A stretch of DNA of 64,000 nt, taken from Opitutus sp. GAS368 (lineage in GTDB: Bacteria; Verrucomicrobiota; Verrucomicrobiia; Opitutales; Opitutaceae). Shown one piece after another: positions 17,067 to 25,129 of the stretch. Position 1 is the stretch's first letter, and every line of letters starts with the position of its first letter. Location of the stretch: the NCBI GenBank assembly GCA_945903465.1, contig CAMDOF010000015.1, positions 18,872 to 82,871 of the forward strand, in the 5' to 3' direction. A model generated the notes under the pieces. That model searched no databases. It was not told where the DNA came from and worked only from the letters and a program-made list of their open reading frames with translations. The position numbers and the translations under genes were made by a program.

Positions 17067-18176
17067 ATGCCCGATCAAGCCACGCTCAATCACGCCGCTC
17101 AGGTTCTCACGACCATTTCCGCCGACCAGCGGGCCGATACCGCTCTGCGGTTTTATTTCGAGCGCCACCGCTACCTGCAACCTCCGGCCAAACGTGTGAT
17201 CAGTCACGCCATCTTCGCCTACTTCCGCTGGTTCTCTTGGCTCGATCCCAAGGCCTCCCCTCAAAAACGGGTCGAGCATGCCGCCACTCTGCAAGAACGC
17301 TTTATCGCCGATGAGAAATCCGTGAAGGCCGAGACCCTCGCTGTACGTGCGGTCCCCACTTGGCTCGCCAGCGAAATGGATCTGCCCCCAGATTATTTGC
17401 GTCAGCTCCAGCGCGAACCCGCACTCTGGCTCCGCGCTCGCCCGAACCGCAGCTTCGAATTGGCTAAATCGCTCTTTGCCTGCGAGCGTACCGAACGTGC
17501 GCCGGAAGCCCTTCGTTTTACCGGCACCCAGGATCTTTTTAAGACGGAACAATTTAAAACCGGCGAGTTTGAAATCCAGGATCTCGCCTCCCAGCTCGTT
17601 GGCCACGCCGCCGCGCCTACTCCGGGAGAAACGTGGTGGGACACCTGCGCGGGCGAGGGCGGGAAAACCCTCCACCTCGCCGATCTCATGGCCAATAAGG
17701 GCGTCGTTTGGGCCAGCGATCGCAATGTGCGCCGACTCGAGACCTTGAAACGCCGCGCCGCTCGCGCCCAAATTTTCAACTATCGCGTCGCCCTGTGGGA
17801 CGGCTCCGATAAACTTCCCACCAAGACTAAGTTCGACGGTATCCTCGTCGATGCCCCCTGCAGTGGCGTCGGCACGTGGCAGCGCAACCCCCACGCCCGG
17901 TGGACCACGACCCCCGAAGACGTCCGCGAACTCGCCGCCACCCAACTCGCCCTGCTCACCCGCGTTGGCGGCGCGCTCAAGCCCGGCGGTCGTCTTGTTT
18001 ATTCCGTCTGTACCCTCACCCGCAGCGAGACCACCGCCGTCGCCGACGCCTTCACCGCCGCCCACCCGCACTTTGAACCCCACCCGCTCTTCGGCAGCGG
18101 CTCATCCGTGAGTCTTTGGCCCCAAGAAATCAACGCCAACGGCATGTTCATCGCAGCGTGGAAACGAAAAAAATAA
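17067..18176 (+). CDS. RsmB/NSUN-family RNA (cytosine-5-)-methyltransferase
   Basis: A 369-residue SAM-dependent RNA m5C methyltransferase. The N-terminal third is a NusB/RsmB-like helical part. The catalytic domain has WWDTCAGEGGKTLHLA (SAM motif I, about 192), SDRN, the proline-cysteine motif DAPCSGVGTWQRNPHARW, and the catalytic SVCTLTRSE motif. The two cysteines of PCSG and VCTL are those used by the RsmB/RsmF family for catalysis and product release. The target, probably a position in 16S rRNA, cannot be fixed from sequence. The next methyltransferase gene overlaps its end by 19 bases. Confidence 0.9.
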   Translation: MPDQATLNHAAQVLTTISADQRADTALRFYFERHRYLQPPAKRVISHAIFAYFRWFSWLDPKASPQKRVEHAATLQERFIADEKSVKAETLAVRAVPTWLASEMDLPPDYLRQLQREPALWLRARPNRSFELAKSLFACERTERAPEALRFTGTQDLFKTEQFKTGEFEIQDLASQLVGHAAAPTPGETWWDTCAGEGGKTLHLADLMANKGVVWASDRNVRRLETLKRRAARAQIFNYRVALWDGSDKLPTKTKFDGILVDAPCSGVGTWQRNPHARWTTTPEDVRELAATQLALLTRVGGALKPGGRLVYSVCTLTRSETTAVADAFTAAHPHFEPHPLFGSGSSVSLWPQEINANGMFIAAWKRKK

Positions 18177-18928
18177 CCGCCCAAACCGTCCGCGCCGATT
18201 TTAACGACCTCGTCGCCGTCGTCCACTACACCAAGGCCGCTCACGCCCTCGGTCTTTGGGCATCCGAACACACGCTCATTCAGCGTTTTTTCCCTGACCT
18301 CCAGAGTCCACTTCTCGAGGCTGGGTGCGGCGCCGGCCGCGTTACCCTAGGGCTCTGGCAAATCGGCTATCGCCACATCACGGCGTTCGACTTCGCCGAG
18401 GAGCTCCTCGATCAAGCCCGCAGCCTCGCCATCGAACGCGCCGCGACCGCGATCACCTTCGTCCACGCCGACGCGACCCAGCTCACGGAGTCCCCCGCCT
18501 TTCCCAACCAGCGATTTGGCGGGGCACTCTTTATGTTTAACGGGCTCATGCAGATCCCCGGACGAGAAAATCGACGCTCCGCGCTTCGCGAACTCCACCG
18601 CGTCTGCTCGCCCGCAGCGCCTTTTTTATTCACCACTCACGACCGCGACGCCACGCCCACCGAACGCGCCCTCTGGCGCCTCGAAAAACTGCGCTGGGCC
18701 CGCGGCGAGCAGAACCCCCGACTCCTTGAGTTCGGCGACCGTTATTTCCAAGACGAAGCCGGCCGAACATTCATGCACCTGCCTGACCGCGAAGAGGTCC
18801 TCGCTGACCTCGCCGCCACCGGTTGGCAGCCGACTTTTGACATGATGCGTACCGAACTTTCCCGGGAAAAACCGGCCGTCCACGAGTTCTCCGATAACTG
18901 CCGATTCTGGGCCGCCGAACGTATTTGA
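18158..18928 (+). CDS. Class I SAM-dependent methyltransferase
   Basis: A 256-residue protein with the class I fold: LLEAGCGAGRVTLGLW (motif I, about 46-61), ITAFDFAEELLDQAR (motif II), FVHADATQLT (motif III) and a FMFNGLMQIPGRENRRSALRELHRV helix. The substrate is unknown; the fold suits a small-molecule methyltransferase of the UbiE/Methyltransf_25 type. A GTG start at 18158 is preferred; the frame is open further upstream to 18116, deep inside the preceding gene. The 19-base overlap implies co-translation with the RNA methyltransferase. Confidence 0.85.
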   Translation: METKKITAQTVRADFNDLVAVVHYTKAAHALGLWASEHTLIQRFFPDLQSPLLEAGCGAGRVTLGLWQIGYRHITAFDFAEELLDQARSLAIERAATAITFVHADATQLTESPAFPNQRFGGALFMFNGLMQIPGRENRRSALRELHRVCSPAAPFLFTTHDRDATPTERALWRLEKLRWARGEQNPRLLEFGDRYFQDEAGRTFMHLPDREEVLADLAATGWQPTFDMMRTELSREKPAVHEFSDNCRFWAAERI

Positions 18929-18948
18929 ACCACTCCGAGCGCCCCGGC

Positions 18949-20145
18949 TTAGGGAGTCCAAACCCCCGCCTGAAAAGCCGCTACGTCGCTGGGCGAAAGC
19001 TGATAGCTGCTACCCGTTTCCGTATCTAAAATACTCAGAACACTCGATCGTTTATCCCGCACCGTGCAGACGACGTGGCGCCCATCCGCCAGCCAGCTCG
19101 GCTCCACGGCATCGAAGGCCGCCTTCGACACCACCTTCACCTGCCCACTCGCGAGATCAACCACCGCAACTTGGTACTTCCCTCCCGGCACGCGGACCGT
19201 GCACACGATCTTGTTGCGATCCGCCCGACTCCAATCGGGCTCCGCCATATAGGTGTAACCTGAGGCCGCGCGGCGTGGTGCCCCCCCCGCGACCGACATG
19301 ACGTAAAGCTGCGGCGTCGGTTCCCCCATCGCAAAGACCAGCTGACTGCCGTCGGGCGACCAACAGGGCGAAGACTTCACTTCGCTCGACCGCGTTTTTC
19401 GCGCCGGCTGCCGACCCTGCGCGTTACTAATGTAAATTTCCGAGTTTCCCTCCCCCGTAAGAATCATCGCCACCTGCTGGCCGTTCGGACTAAAACGCGC
19501 CCCGCTATTCGTTCCGCGAAAACTCGCGAACGTGTCTTTTTTTCCCGAAACCGGATCCAATAAAAAAATATCCGGCGATCCCGTCTTAAAATAACCCGTG
19601 TAAATAATTCGCGAGCCATCCGGAGCCCAACGCGGCGATAACGCCAGCGAAGCATCTCGCGTTAGCTGGCGCGCTTCCCCAAAAAATAAATCCGAGGTGT
19701 AAACTTCGCTCTTCCCGGTCCGCTGAGACAAAAACGCCAGCCGCCCCGTGAAGAAACCACGCAACCCCAGGCCGTTGGTTTTTGTCACCGCCACGTCCGC
19801 CGCCTTTAAAAGAGCCTGACGAAGCGAACTTCCCGCCAGCGTCTCCGTCCCCACCGCCACCGCCGCCGCACCCCGCGTGATCTCGACCCGCACCTGAGTG
19901 GCCGCCACTGCCGTGAATTTAAAATCATAAGCCGGTGGCCGCCGACCAGAAACATCATAACGCCCGTGCGCACTCAACGCCGTCAGCGCTAGCGTCTGCA
20001 GCTCTTTCGTACTGCCAGATATTCGAATCGGAATGGTCTGACTGTCGACGACCACCGTCACATCGCCAATTTTTCGTGAGCCCTGCGCAAGACCAGTCGC
20101 AACGAGAATCGTCACGGCGAGAAAGTAAGCGGAAAGTTTTTGCAT
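18949..20145 (-). CDS. TolB-like beta-propeller periplasmic protein
   Basis: A 398-residue exported protein with a signal peptide (1-21, LSAYFLAVTILVATGLAQG). An N-terminal alpha/beta domain (about 25-130) is followed by six WD40/PD40-like propeller repeats carrying SPRWAPDGSRIIYT, SGARFSPNGQQVAMI, SSPCWSPDGSQLVFA and similar units. The layout equals that of TolB of the Tol-Pal system, which keeps the outer membrane in step with division. No other tol or pal gene is nearby, so a stand-alone TolB homologue is possible. It is divergent from mrp across a 98-base region with a clear dyad. Confidence 0.85.
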   Translation of the reverse strand: MQKLSAYFLAVTILVATGLAQGSRKIGDVTVVVDSQTIPIRISGSTKELQTLALTALSAHGRYDVSGRRPPAYDFKFTAVAATQVRVEITRGAAAVAVGTETLAGSSLRQALLKAADVAVTKTNGLGLRGFFTGRLAFLSQRTGKSEVYTSDLFFGEARQLTRDASLALSPRWAPDGSRIIYTGYFKTGSPDIFLLDPVSGKKDTFASFRGTNSGARFSPNGQQVAMILTGEGNSEIYISNAQGRQPARKTRSSEVKSSPCWSPDGSQLVFAMGEPTPQLYVMSVAGGAPRRAASGYTYMAEPDWSRADRNKIVCTVRVPGGKYQVAVVDLASGQVKVVSKAAFDAVEPSWLADGRHVVCTVRDKRSSVLSILDTETGSSYQLSPSDVAAFQAGVWTP

Positions 20146-20149
20146 GTAG

Positions 20150-20207
20150 ATCGGAGCAGCTAAAGGATGCGCCCTTCAGTCATTTCTATTTGCTCCGATT
20201 TGGAGCA
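20150..20207. promoter_or_regulatory. Repeated dyad between tolB-like gene and mrp
   Basis: ATCGGAGCA (20150-20158) is exactly mirrored by TGCTCCGAT (20191-20199). The latter also forms a tighter dyad, TGCTCC-5-GGAGCA, at 20191-20207. So three GGAGCA half-sites sit between two divergent genes, which suits an operator for a dimeric regulator. The regulator is not identifiable. Confidence 0.55.
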
Positions 20208-20243
20208 TAACAACCTTAAATTTCTCCCAATCGAATCCACCGA

Positions 20244-21353
20244 ATGACGTCCGACGAAATCAAGGAACAGCTCAAGCAAGTAAAATATCCAGGCTTCAGC
20301 CGCGACATCGTGTCATTTGGCCTCGTCCGCAGCGCCGGCTTTCACGACGGCACAGCCAAGGTAAACATTGCCTTGACCAGTAACGATCCGAAAACGCCCC
20401 TCCAGCTCAAAGCGGATATCGAGCGAGTTCTCCGAGTACTCCCCGAAATCAAGAATATCATTGTCGAAATCGCCGTTTCACCAGCAAAAACCCCTCCCAC
20501 CGCAGCGGCCACGAGCGCTGTCGGCGGCAATCTGAGCGGTAACGCCGGCGCCCCCAAAAAAATCCGTTACGCCGTCGCGATCGCCTCAGGCAAGGGCGGC
20601 GTCGGCAAAAGCACCTTCTCCGTCAATCTCGCCTGCGCGTTTGCCCAAATCTTGGCCTTACAGGGCCGCCCGGGCCGAGTCGGTTTGATGGACTGCGATA
20701 TCTACGGCCCGAGCGTTCCCCTCATGATGGGCCTGAGCGGCCGCCCCGCGGTCGAAGGGGAAGGAACCTCCGCCATGCTCGTGCCCATGGAACGTCACGG
20801 GGTTAAAGTCATGAGCATGGGCTTTCTCGTCGACGAGAATACCCCCGTCGTCTGGCGCGGACCGATGATCATGAAAACCGTGCAACAATTCGTCCAAAAC
20901 GTAACCTGGGGCGAACTCGACATACTCCTCATCGACCTGCCACCCGGGACCGGCGACGCCCAACTTTCCCTCGTTCAAACCATTCCTCTCGACGGGGCCG
21001 TCATCGTCACCACCCCTCAGGCCGCCGCGACGAATATCGCCAGAAAGGGCGGGCTCATGTTCCAGAAAGTAAATGTACCGCTTCTCGGCGTGGCCGAAAA
21101 TATGAGCTATTTTCTCGATCACTCTGGCCATAAACACGAGGTCTTCGGCGCCGGCGGCGGCATCGTCACCGCCGAAAAACTCGGTACCACGCTGCTCGGT
21201 CAGGTCCCACTAATTCCGGAAATCAGAATCGGCGGCGACACCGGTATGCCCATCGTCGTCCAAGCCCCTCAAAGCGCCGCCGCAAATATATTTCGCGAGA
21301 TCGCCGATACCCTCATGCAACGACTGCAGTCCACGCCCACGAGGCTCCCGTGA
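20244..21353 (+). CDS. mrp: Mrp/NBP35-family P-loop ATPase (iron-sulfur carrier family)
   Basis: A 369-residue protein with an N-terminal MIP18/DUF59-type domain (about 1-80), an Ala/Thr linker, and the ParA-like ATPase domain. The deviant Walker A is SGKGGVGKSTFSVNLA (about 116), with MDCDIYGPSVP and DLPPGTGDAQLS following. Mrp/ApbC proteins carry Fe-S clusters to apoproteins through a C-terminal CxxC. Here the equivalent stretch reads MSYFLDHSGHKHEVFG, and both cysteines are replaced. ATPase function should remain, but cluster bridging by the usual ligands cannot. It is divergent from the TolB-like gene. Confidence 0.92.
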   Translation: MTSDEIKEQLKQVKYPGFSRDIVSFGLVRSAGFHDGTAKVNIALTSNDPKTPLQLKADIERVLRVLPEIKNIIVEIAVSPAKTPPTAAATSAVGGNLSGNAGAPKKIRYAVAIASGKGGVGKSTFSVNLACAFAQILALQGRPGRVGLMDCDIYGPSVPLMMGLSGRPAVEGEGTSAMLVPMERHGVKVMSMGFLVDENTPVVWRGPMIMKTVQQFVQNVTWGELDILLIDLPPGTGDAQLSLVQTIPLDGAVIVTTPQAAATNIARKGGLMFQKVNVPLLGVAENMSYFLDHSGHKHEVFGAGGGIVTAEKLGTTLLGQVPLIPEIRIGGDTGMPIVVQAPQSAAANIFREIADTLMQRLQSTPTRLP

Positions 21354-21418
21354 CATTTAAGCAACAATGCCGGCATTGACAGGAAGCTCCGACTCCCTCT
21401 CTTTCTCTTTCGCGCTGC

Positions 21419-21709
21419 ATGACTCAACCTGCTCAAGAGCCTTCGACGTCCCGCGAGTTCGTCAAACAATCTAGCCTGTATCAGGAGTTCCTCGCCGAGA
21501 GAGAAGAGATCCTTAAGCACAAATGGATTGAGTCAGAGCGCTTGGGTTACGACGTCGGTTTTGAACGCGCGCTCCTCGACTGGATCCGCAAGCACCGGGA
21601 GAGCTGGCGGTCAGCTCGTCGCCAGAGCCAACCCGCTCACTCAACTGCCCCAGTGAATTCAGAGACGCCTTTTCCCAGTGGAGTCGTCCGCTTGAACGCG
21701 TCGAAGTGA
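21419..21709 (+). CDS. Conserved small protein of unknown function
   Basis: A 96-residue soluble, charged protein. The central part, LYQEFLAEREEILKHKWIESERLGYDVGFERALLDWIRKHR (about 20-60), is predicted helical and has the look of a conserved family of short proteins common in Proteobacteria and Verrucomicrobia. The C-terminal third is disordered. It starts 65 bases after mrp on the same strand. No function can be assigned. Confidence 0.65.
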   Translation: MTQPAQEPSTSREFVKQSSLYQEFLAEREEILKHKWIESERLGYDVGFERALLDWIRKHRESWRSARRQSQPAHSTAPVNSETPFPSGVVRLNASK

Positions 21710-21738
21710 ACCTTCTCTGGCCGAGTCCAACGGGTTCA

Positions 21739-21766
21739 TAAAAAAGCCGAGCAAATAAGCTCGGCT
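21739..21766 (-). terminator. Terminator after rpmG
   Basis: AGCCGAGC and GCTCGGCT form an 8-bp stem with a 6-base loop. On the minus strand it is followed by a run of six T residues (A at 21739-21744). It lies 40 bases past the rpmG stop and also sits between convergent genes. Confidence 0.88.
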
Positions 21767-21805
21767 AGAGTTAGCAAGGCCGCCCAGAGCGGCCAACCGC
21801 CACGA

Positions 21806-21970
21806 TCACTTGATTTCTTTATGCAGCGTGTGCCGTTTCAGGAAGGGATTATATTTCTTCTTCTCAATCCGCTCGGTCACCGTCTTTTTGTTGCGAAAAG
21901 TAAGGTAGCGGGAGGCGGGCTTACCCTCTTTTTTGGCTTCAGTGCACTCTAAGGTAACTTGTTCTTGCAT
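21806..21970 (-). CDS. rpmG: 50S ribosomal protein L33
   Basis: A 54-residue frame reads [20 protein letters not shown], then [20 protein letters not shown] and [14 protein letters not shown]. The conserved L33 core (V-T-L-E-C, R-Y-x-T-x-K/R-N-K, L-x-L-K/R-K-Y-N-P-F-x-K-x-H) is clear. Of the zinc-type cysteine pairs only one cysteine remains, so this is probably a zinc-independent L33. It is followed by its own terminator and preceded by a hairpin leader. Confidence 0.95.
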   Translation of the reverse strand: MQEQVTLECTEAKKEGKPASRYLTFRNKKTVTERIEKKKYNPFLKRHTLHKEIK

Positions 21971-21985
21971 GGTTTTAAATTGGTT

Positions 21986-22016
21986 GAGGGGTCAGAAGAA
22001 ACGAGCCTGGCCCCTC
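21986..22016 (-). promoter_or_regulatory. Hairpin in the rpmG leader
   Basis: GAGGGGTCAG (21986-21995) and CTGGCCCCTC (22007-22016) form a 10-bp stem with one mismatch and an 11-base loop, ending 16 bases before the rpmG start codon. It could terminate the upstream LolA-like gene, though only a broken T-rich stretch follows, or modulate rpmG translation. Confidence 0.4.
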
Positions 22017-22046
22017 GGTGCAACCACAATTTAAAGGCATTTGTGG

Positions 22047-22820
22047 TCACGGAGCAGCTATTTTTGGCACAGTAAAGGCCTCCGCGCTCACCAATGGGTT
22101 GGATTCAATTTTTAACACCTTGGTTTGCTGGGAAACATTCCCGTCAACTGAAACCGTCACCTTGTGCGCGAGGAGCACCCCGTCGACCGGGCGGAAATCC
22201 TCATAGTGAGTCACCACCTGTAACGTGCGACCGCCCGCACTTGTCCGCTGCTCCAACCGCATCGCGATAAAGTAGGTTTCATCATCAATCAGCAGCGTAT
22301 ACGTGTCCGATAACTTGTGGGTGACGAGCACGCGCAAAAACTTCCTTCCGTCCACCACCACTTCACCGGCAGAATCAAAGACAAATCCGCGCGCCGCGCC
22401 TCCAACCAGAGGATCGTCGAATTCCGCATCCGCCACAAACTTTCTTGCCACCACTGCTTCCATCAAACGGGGGCGGAGCGGTCGACTCGCCGAGTCCAGT
22501 TCCCAGGCTGGGTCTTGACCATCGTTACCCTGAATCAACGTGCGGTCGGTGCTGTGGGTTTCGAGTCGAAGCCTTGCCGGCCGCGCGGCCGTCATCGTAA
22601 AGCGGACCACCTTGCCCCCCGCGTACACCTGCCCAACCGCGCGCAGCGCTGCCAACGCCTCGACCCGCGTCTTCCCACCGATCGCCTCAAGGTGAATCTT
22701 GATCAAATCATCCATCGGGTCGCCCCGAACACTCGCCAGACCTAGGAGAAAAAAAAACACCAGACAATGACCAACCCACGGCCGCACCCAACAATAAGGG
22801 AAAAGCCGACCTGTGGTCAT
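22047..22820 (-). CDS. Exported LolA-like (lipoprotein-sorting fold) protein
   Basis: A 257-residue protein with a signal peptide (hydrophobic GHCLVFFFLLGLASVRG, about residues 17-33). The mature part is an alternating beta-strand pattern: HLEAIGGKTRVEALAALRAVGQVY, then strands such as FTMTAARPARLRLETHS, YTLLIDDETYFIAMRLEQR and DFRPVDGVLLAHKVTVSVDG. This is typical of LolA/LolB-like outer-membrane sorting folds of the DUF4292/DUF1571 type. A role in lipid or lipoprotein handling is inferred from fold alone. ATG at 22820 is preferred; 22832 and 22868 are in-frame alternatives. Confidence 0.7.
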   Translation of the reverse strand: MTTGRLFPYCWVRPWVGHCLVFFFLLGLASVRGDPMDDLIKIHLEAIGGKTRVEALAALRAVGQVYAGGKVVRFTMTAARPARLRLETHSTDRTLIQGNDGQDPAWELDSASRPLRPRLMEAVVARKFVADAEFDDPLVGGAARGFVFDSAGEVVVDGRKFLRVLVTHKLSDTYTLLIDDETYFIAMRLEQRTSAGGRTLQVVTHYEDFRPVDGVLLAHKVTVSVDGNVSQQTKVLKIESNPLVSAEAFTVPKIAAP

Positions 22821-22930
22821 AATCGAGATCATCCCAGCTGAATTCTTCGCTCCGGCGCCCCAACACAAGGCATTAAGTCAAACGTTTCCCAGTTGCGATC
22901 AGCCCACCGCACCTTTCGCTGGCCCTCGCC

Positions 22931-23758
22931 GTGCCTGCCCAACTCACTCGCATCATCTCAGATATCCACTTCGGCGACCCCGCGAGCTATGTAAAAAATC
23001 TAACGCAGATCCAACCTCTTCTTGGAGGCGTCGATCACCTGATTCTCAACGGCGATACCCTCGACACGCGCCCCGGGGGCGATCCCCAGCTTACCCGCTC
23101 AATCCGCACCGCTATCCCAAACTTTTTCAACCGGCGCGTCCCCCGAGTTACTTACATCACCGGTAACCACGACCCCGATTTCTCCAGCCATCACCACCTC
23201 GACCTCGCCAACGGGCAGATCTTCATCATCCATGGCGATGTTTTCTTTGAGGAACTCGTCCCTTGGAGCCAAGATGCGCCCCTCATCCGGCTCCGCCTCG
23301 CCGAGGAACTTCGCCACCTGCCGTCTGCACTCCACCACAACCTCGATCACCGTATCGCCCTCTGCCGCCGAGTCGCCGGCTCAATCCCCCAACGCCATCA
23401 GTCCGAAAAAAACGTCTACAACTACGCCGCCCGCTATCTGTCCGATACCATCTGGCCCCCGACACGGGCCGTCCGCATCTTAAGCGCTTGGCGGGCAAAC
23501 CCCAAGCTCGCCGCGACCTTCGCCCAGACTCATCGACCCCATGCTAAATTTATCATTTCCGGCCATACCCATCGCCCCGGTGTCTGGCCCACCAGGATCG
23601 GTGCAACCGTCATTAATACCGGGTCGTTCGCTTTAGCACTCGGCAGTATCGCCGCCGATCTCAGCCCAAGCCGGCTGACGATCCGCGCCGTAAAAAGGAG
23701 AGCTGGCGAATTTCACCCGGGAGCACCGATTGCGGAGTTTCCGCTCGCCGAGCTCTGA
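22931..23758 (+). CDS. Calcineurin-like metallophosphoesterase
   Basis: A 275-residue phosphoesterase with all five metal-binding blocks: ISDIHFGD (about 9-16), LNGDTLDTR (39), ITGNHD (76), IHGD (98) and SGHTHRPG (209). The order and spacing resemble LpxH/YbbF-type and related enzymes with two metals. UDP-diacylglucosamine hydrolysis for lipid A is one possibility, but the insertion rich in histidine and arginine (about 120-190) differs from classical LpxH. Start is GTG at 22931. It is divergent from the LolA-like gene. Confidence 0.85.
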   Translation: MPAQLTRIISDIHFGDPASYVKNLTQIQPLLGGVDHLILNGDTLDTRPGGDPQLTRSIRTAIPNFFNRRVPRVTYITGNHDPDFSSHHHLDLANGQIFIIHGDVFFEELVPWSQDAPLIRLRLAEELRHLPSALHHNLDHRIALCRRVAGSIPQRHQSEKNVYNYAARYLSDTIWPPTRAVRILSAWRANPKLAATFAQTHRPHAKFIISGHTHRPGVWPTRIGATVINTGSFALALGSIAADLSPSRLTIRAVKRRAGEFHPGAPIAEFPLAEL

Positions 23759-23779
23759 TGTTTCGCGGAGACCATACCC

Positions 23780-24076
23780 ATGAGCATTGAGTTTGGTTGG
23801 TGGAACCGTGACGAAGAAGGTCGGCGTTATCAGGTGAACGCTGCCGTCCATGGCGGAAATATCGAGTGGACCCGGCATCAGGGCCATCACACCCCTTGGG
23901 AACCCCATATCCCCAGCGAAGACGATCGCCACCGACTCGTTATCGAAGCAGAAAAGCGCGTCCCACGACGATTGATTTCTCAAAAACAATTCGACGAAAT
24001 CAAGCGCGTCAGCGCCAACGAGGGCCCCGGCGGTCACTCCGGTCGGCGCGCCCGCGCCTCACCCGATCTTTGCTAA
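23780..24076 (+). CDS. Small conserved protein of unknown function
   Basis: A 98-residue soluble protein with an N-terminal MSIEFGWWNRDEEGRRYQVNAAVHGG motif, a central WTRHQGHHTPWEPHIPSEDD and a helical C-terminal part. The tryptophan- and histidine-rich beginning looks like a conserved short family rather than a chance frame. Its last 18 bases overlap the convergent Nudix gene. An opposing 134-residue frame on the minus strand lacks protein-like features. Function unknown. Confidence 0.6.
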   Translation: MSIEFGWWNRDEEGRRYQVNAAVHGGNIEWTRHQGHHTPWEPHIPSEDDRHRLVIEAEKRVPRRLISQKQFDEIKRVSANEGPGGHSGRRARASPDLC

Positions 24077-24595
24077 GGAGACCACCTGCGGCCAGATCAA
24101 CTTAAATGAAGGGCAAAAGTCATCTGGACGCATCGCCACGCGATGGGAGACCTCTGCGGGCAAGACCCACTCACCATACTGAATCTCCTGCGGGTTCACC
24201 TTAATCGGTCCGTCGTAGAGTAAGCGGTAAACCCACACGAACTCCCACCCCGTCTCTGCACACGCGTCCACGCGAAGGCAACGAGCTGGCGGAGCTTCCA
24301 AGCAAATCCCAATTTCTTCGCCTAGCTCGCGCCCCGCGGCGAAATCATAGTCTTCGCCCGCGTCCACGTGCCCCGAGCACGATGAGTCCCAAAGACCCGG
24401 TGAGAGGTCTTTCAACATCGAACGTTTCTGGAGAAACACCGCCCCACCCGCGTTGAAAACCATCACGTGGACCGCGCGGTGCCAAAGGCCCGTCGCATGA
24501 ACCTCCCGCCGCGTCGCGCGACCGACCACCTCATCGTGCACGTCCACGACATCAAACCACTCCTCACCGCCAGCGTCCTTTACATTGGTGCTCAT
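24059..24595 (-). CDS. Nudix hydrolase (IPP-isomerase-like/YfcD type)
   Basis: A 178-residue Nudix-fold protein. The N-terminus EWFDVVDVHDEVVGRATRREVHATGLWHRAVHVMVFN and the Nudix region GHVDAGEDYDFAAGRELGEEIGI (about 95-117) match the Nudix box G-x5-E-x7-R-E-x2-E-E-x-G with small changes. The overall pattern (H-R-A-V-H, SCSGHVDAGE) is that of the YfcD/isopentenyl-diphosphate-isomerase-like branch. The substrate is unknown. It is divergent from the following gene with 37 bases between starts. Confidence 0.88.
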   Translation of the reverse strand: MSTNVKDAGGEEWFDVVDVHDEVVGRATRREVHATGLWHRAVHVMVFNAGGAVFLQKRSMLKDLSPGLWDSSCSGHVDAGEDYDFAAGRELGEEIGICLEAPPARCLRVDACAETGWEFVWVYRLLYDGPIKVNPQEIQYGEWVLPAEVSHRVAMRPDDFCPSFKLIWPQVVSLAKIG

Positions 24596-24632
24596 TCATT
24601 GTCCATTCGTGCTTCGTTAAACAAAAAACACC

Positions 24633-25070
24633 ATGCCGAAAATCGAGGTCAACAAAGTCGCCGAAATCCTTAAGAAGAACGAAATTTCGCCCGCCATCCT
24701 GCGACGCGTAATTGAAGAAATGAACCTCGCCGTTCAACCCGAGGGGCCCGAGGGCGACAAGCCCCCCGCCGTAAAAAAACAATTTGTCATCGTACTCAGC
24801 GACCCCGACGAAAAAATGCCGAAACATGACTTCGTTGGCTGGGTCCTCCAAATCCCCGAAAACGAGAGCGTCGCCACCACTCAGGATCGAATTTTCCGCA
24901 GTTCCTACGATTACAACACCACCAAGAAAGGGCAGCTCCTGCCCGTGAAAACCGTCGGCGAGGCTATCGAAAATGTTCCCGCTAAATTCTTCAAAGAGGC
25001 CGAGGTGTGGGTAAAAACGAAAACCCCCGTGCTGGTTTTAAAGACGAATAACGAAATACCGAAAGAGTAA
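24633..25070 (+). CDS. Conserved hypothetical protein
   Basis: A 145-residue soluble protein I do not recognise. The N-terminal 30 residues are helical (VNKVAEILKKNEISPAILRRVIEEMN). A central beta-rich domain (about 50-140) contains KQFVIVLSDPDEKMPKHDFVGWVLQIPE and ends in VLVLKTNNEI. No catalytic motif, signal or membrane segment is visible. The design, with an N-terminal helix pair and a compact domain, suggests a genuine gene; base composition matches its neighbours. Confidence 0.6.
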   Translation: MPKIEVNKVAEILKKNEISPAILRRVIEEMNLAVQPEGPEGDKPPAVKKQFVIVLSDPDEKMPKHDFVGWVLQIPENESVATTQDRIFRSSYDYNTTKKGQLLPVKTVGEAIENVPAKFFKEAEVWVKTKTPVLVLKTNNEIPKE

Positions 25071-25129
25071 GACCACCGCTCCCGAGATGCGGGCGCAAGC
25101 CGCGTATCTCCGCGCCTTCCCGGCACCGG

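Noticed and set aside
16917..18083. 388-residue minus-strand frame opposite the RsmB-like gene
   Set aside because: Gly/Ala/Asp-rich antisense shadow; the opposite strand has all methyltransferase motifs.
23633..24037. 134-residue minus-strand frame opposite the small conserved protein
   Set aside because: Composition is not protein-like and the plus-strand frame has a recognisable conserved start.
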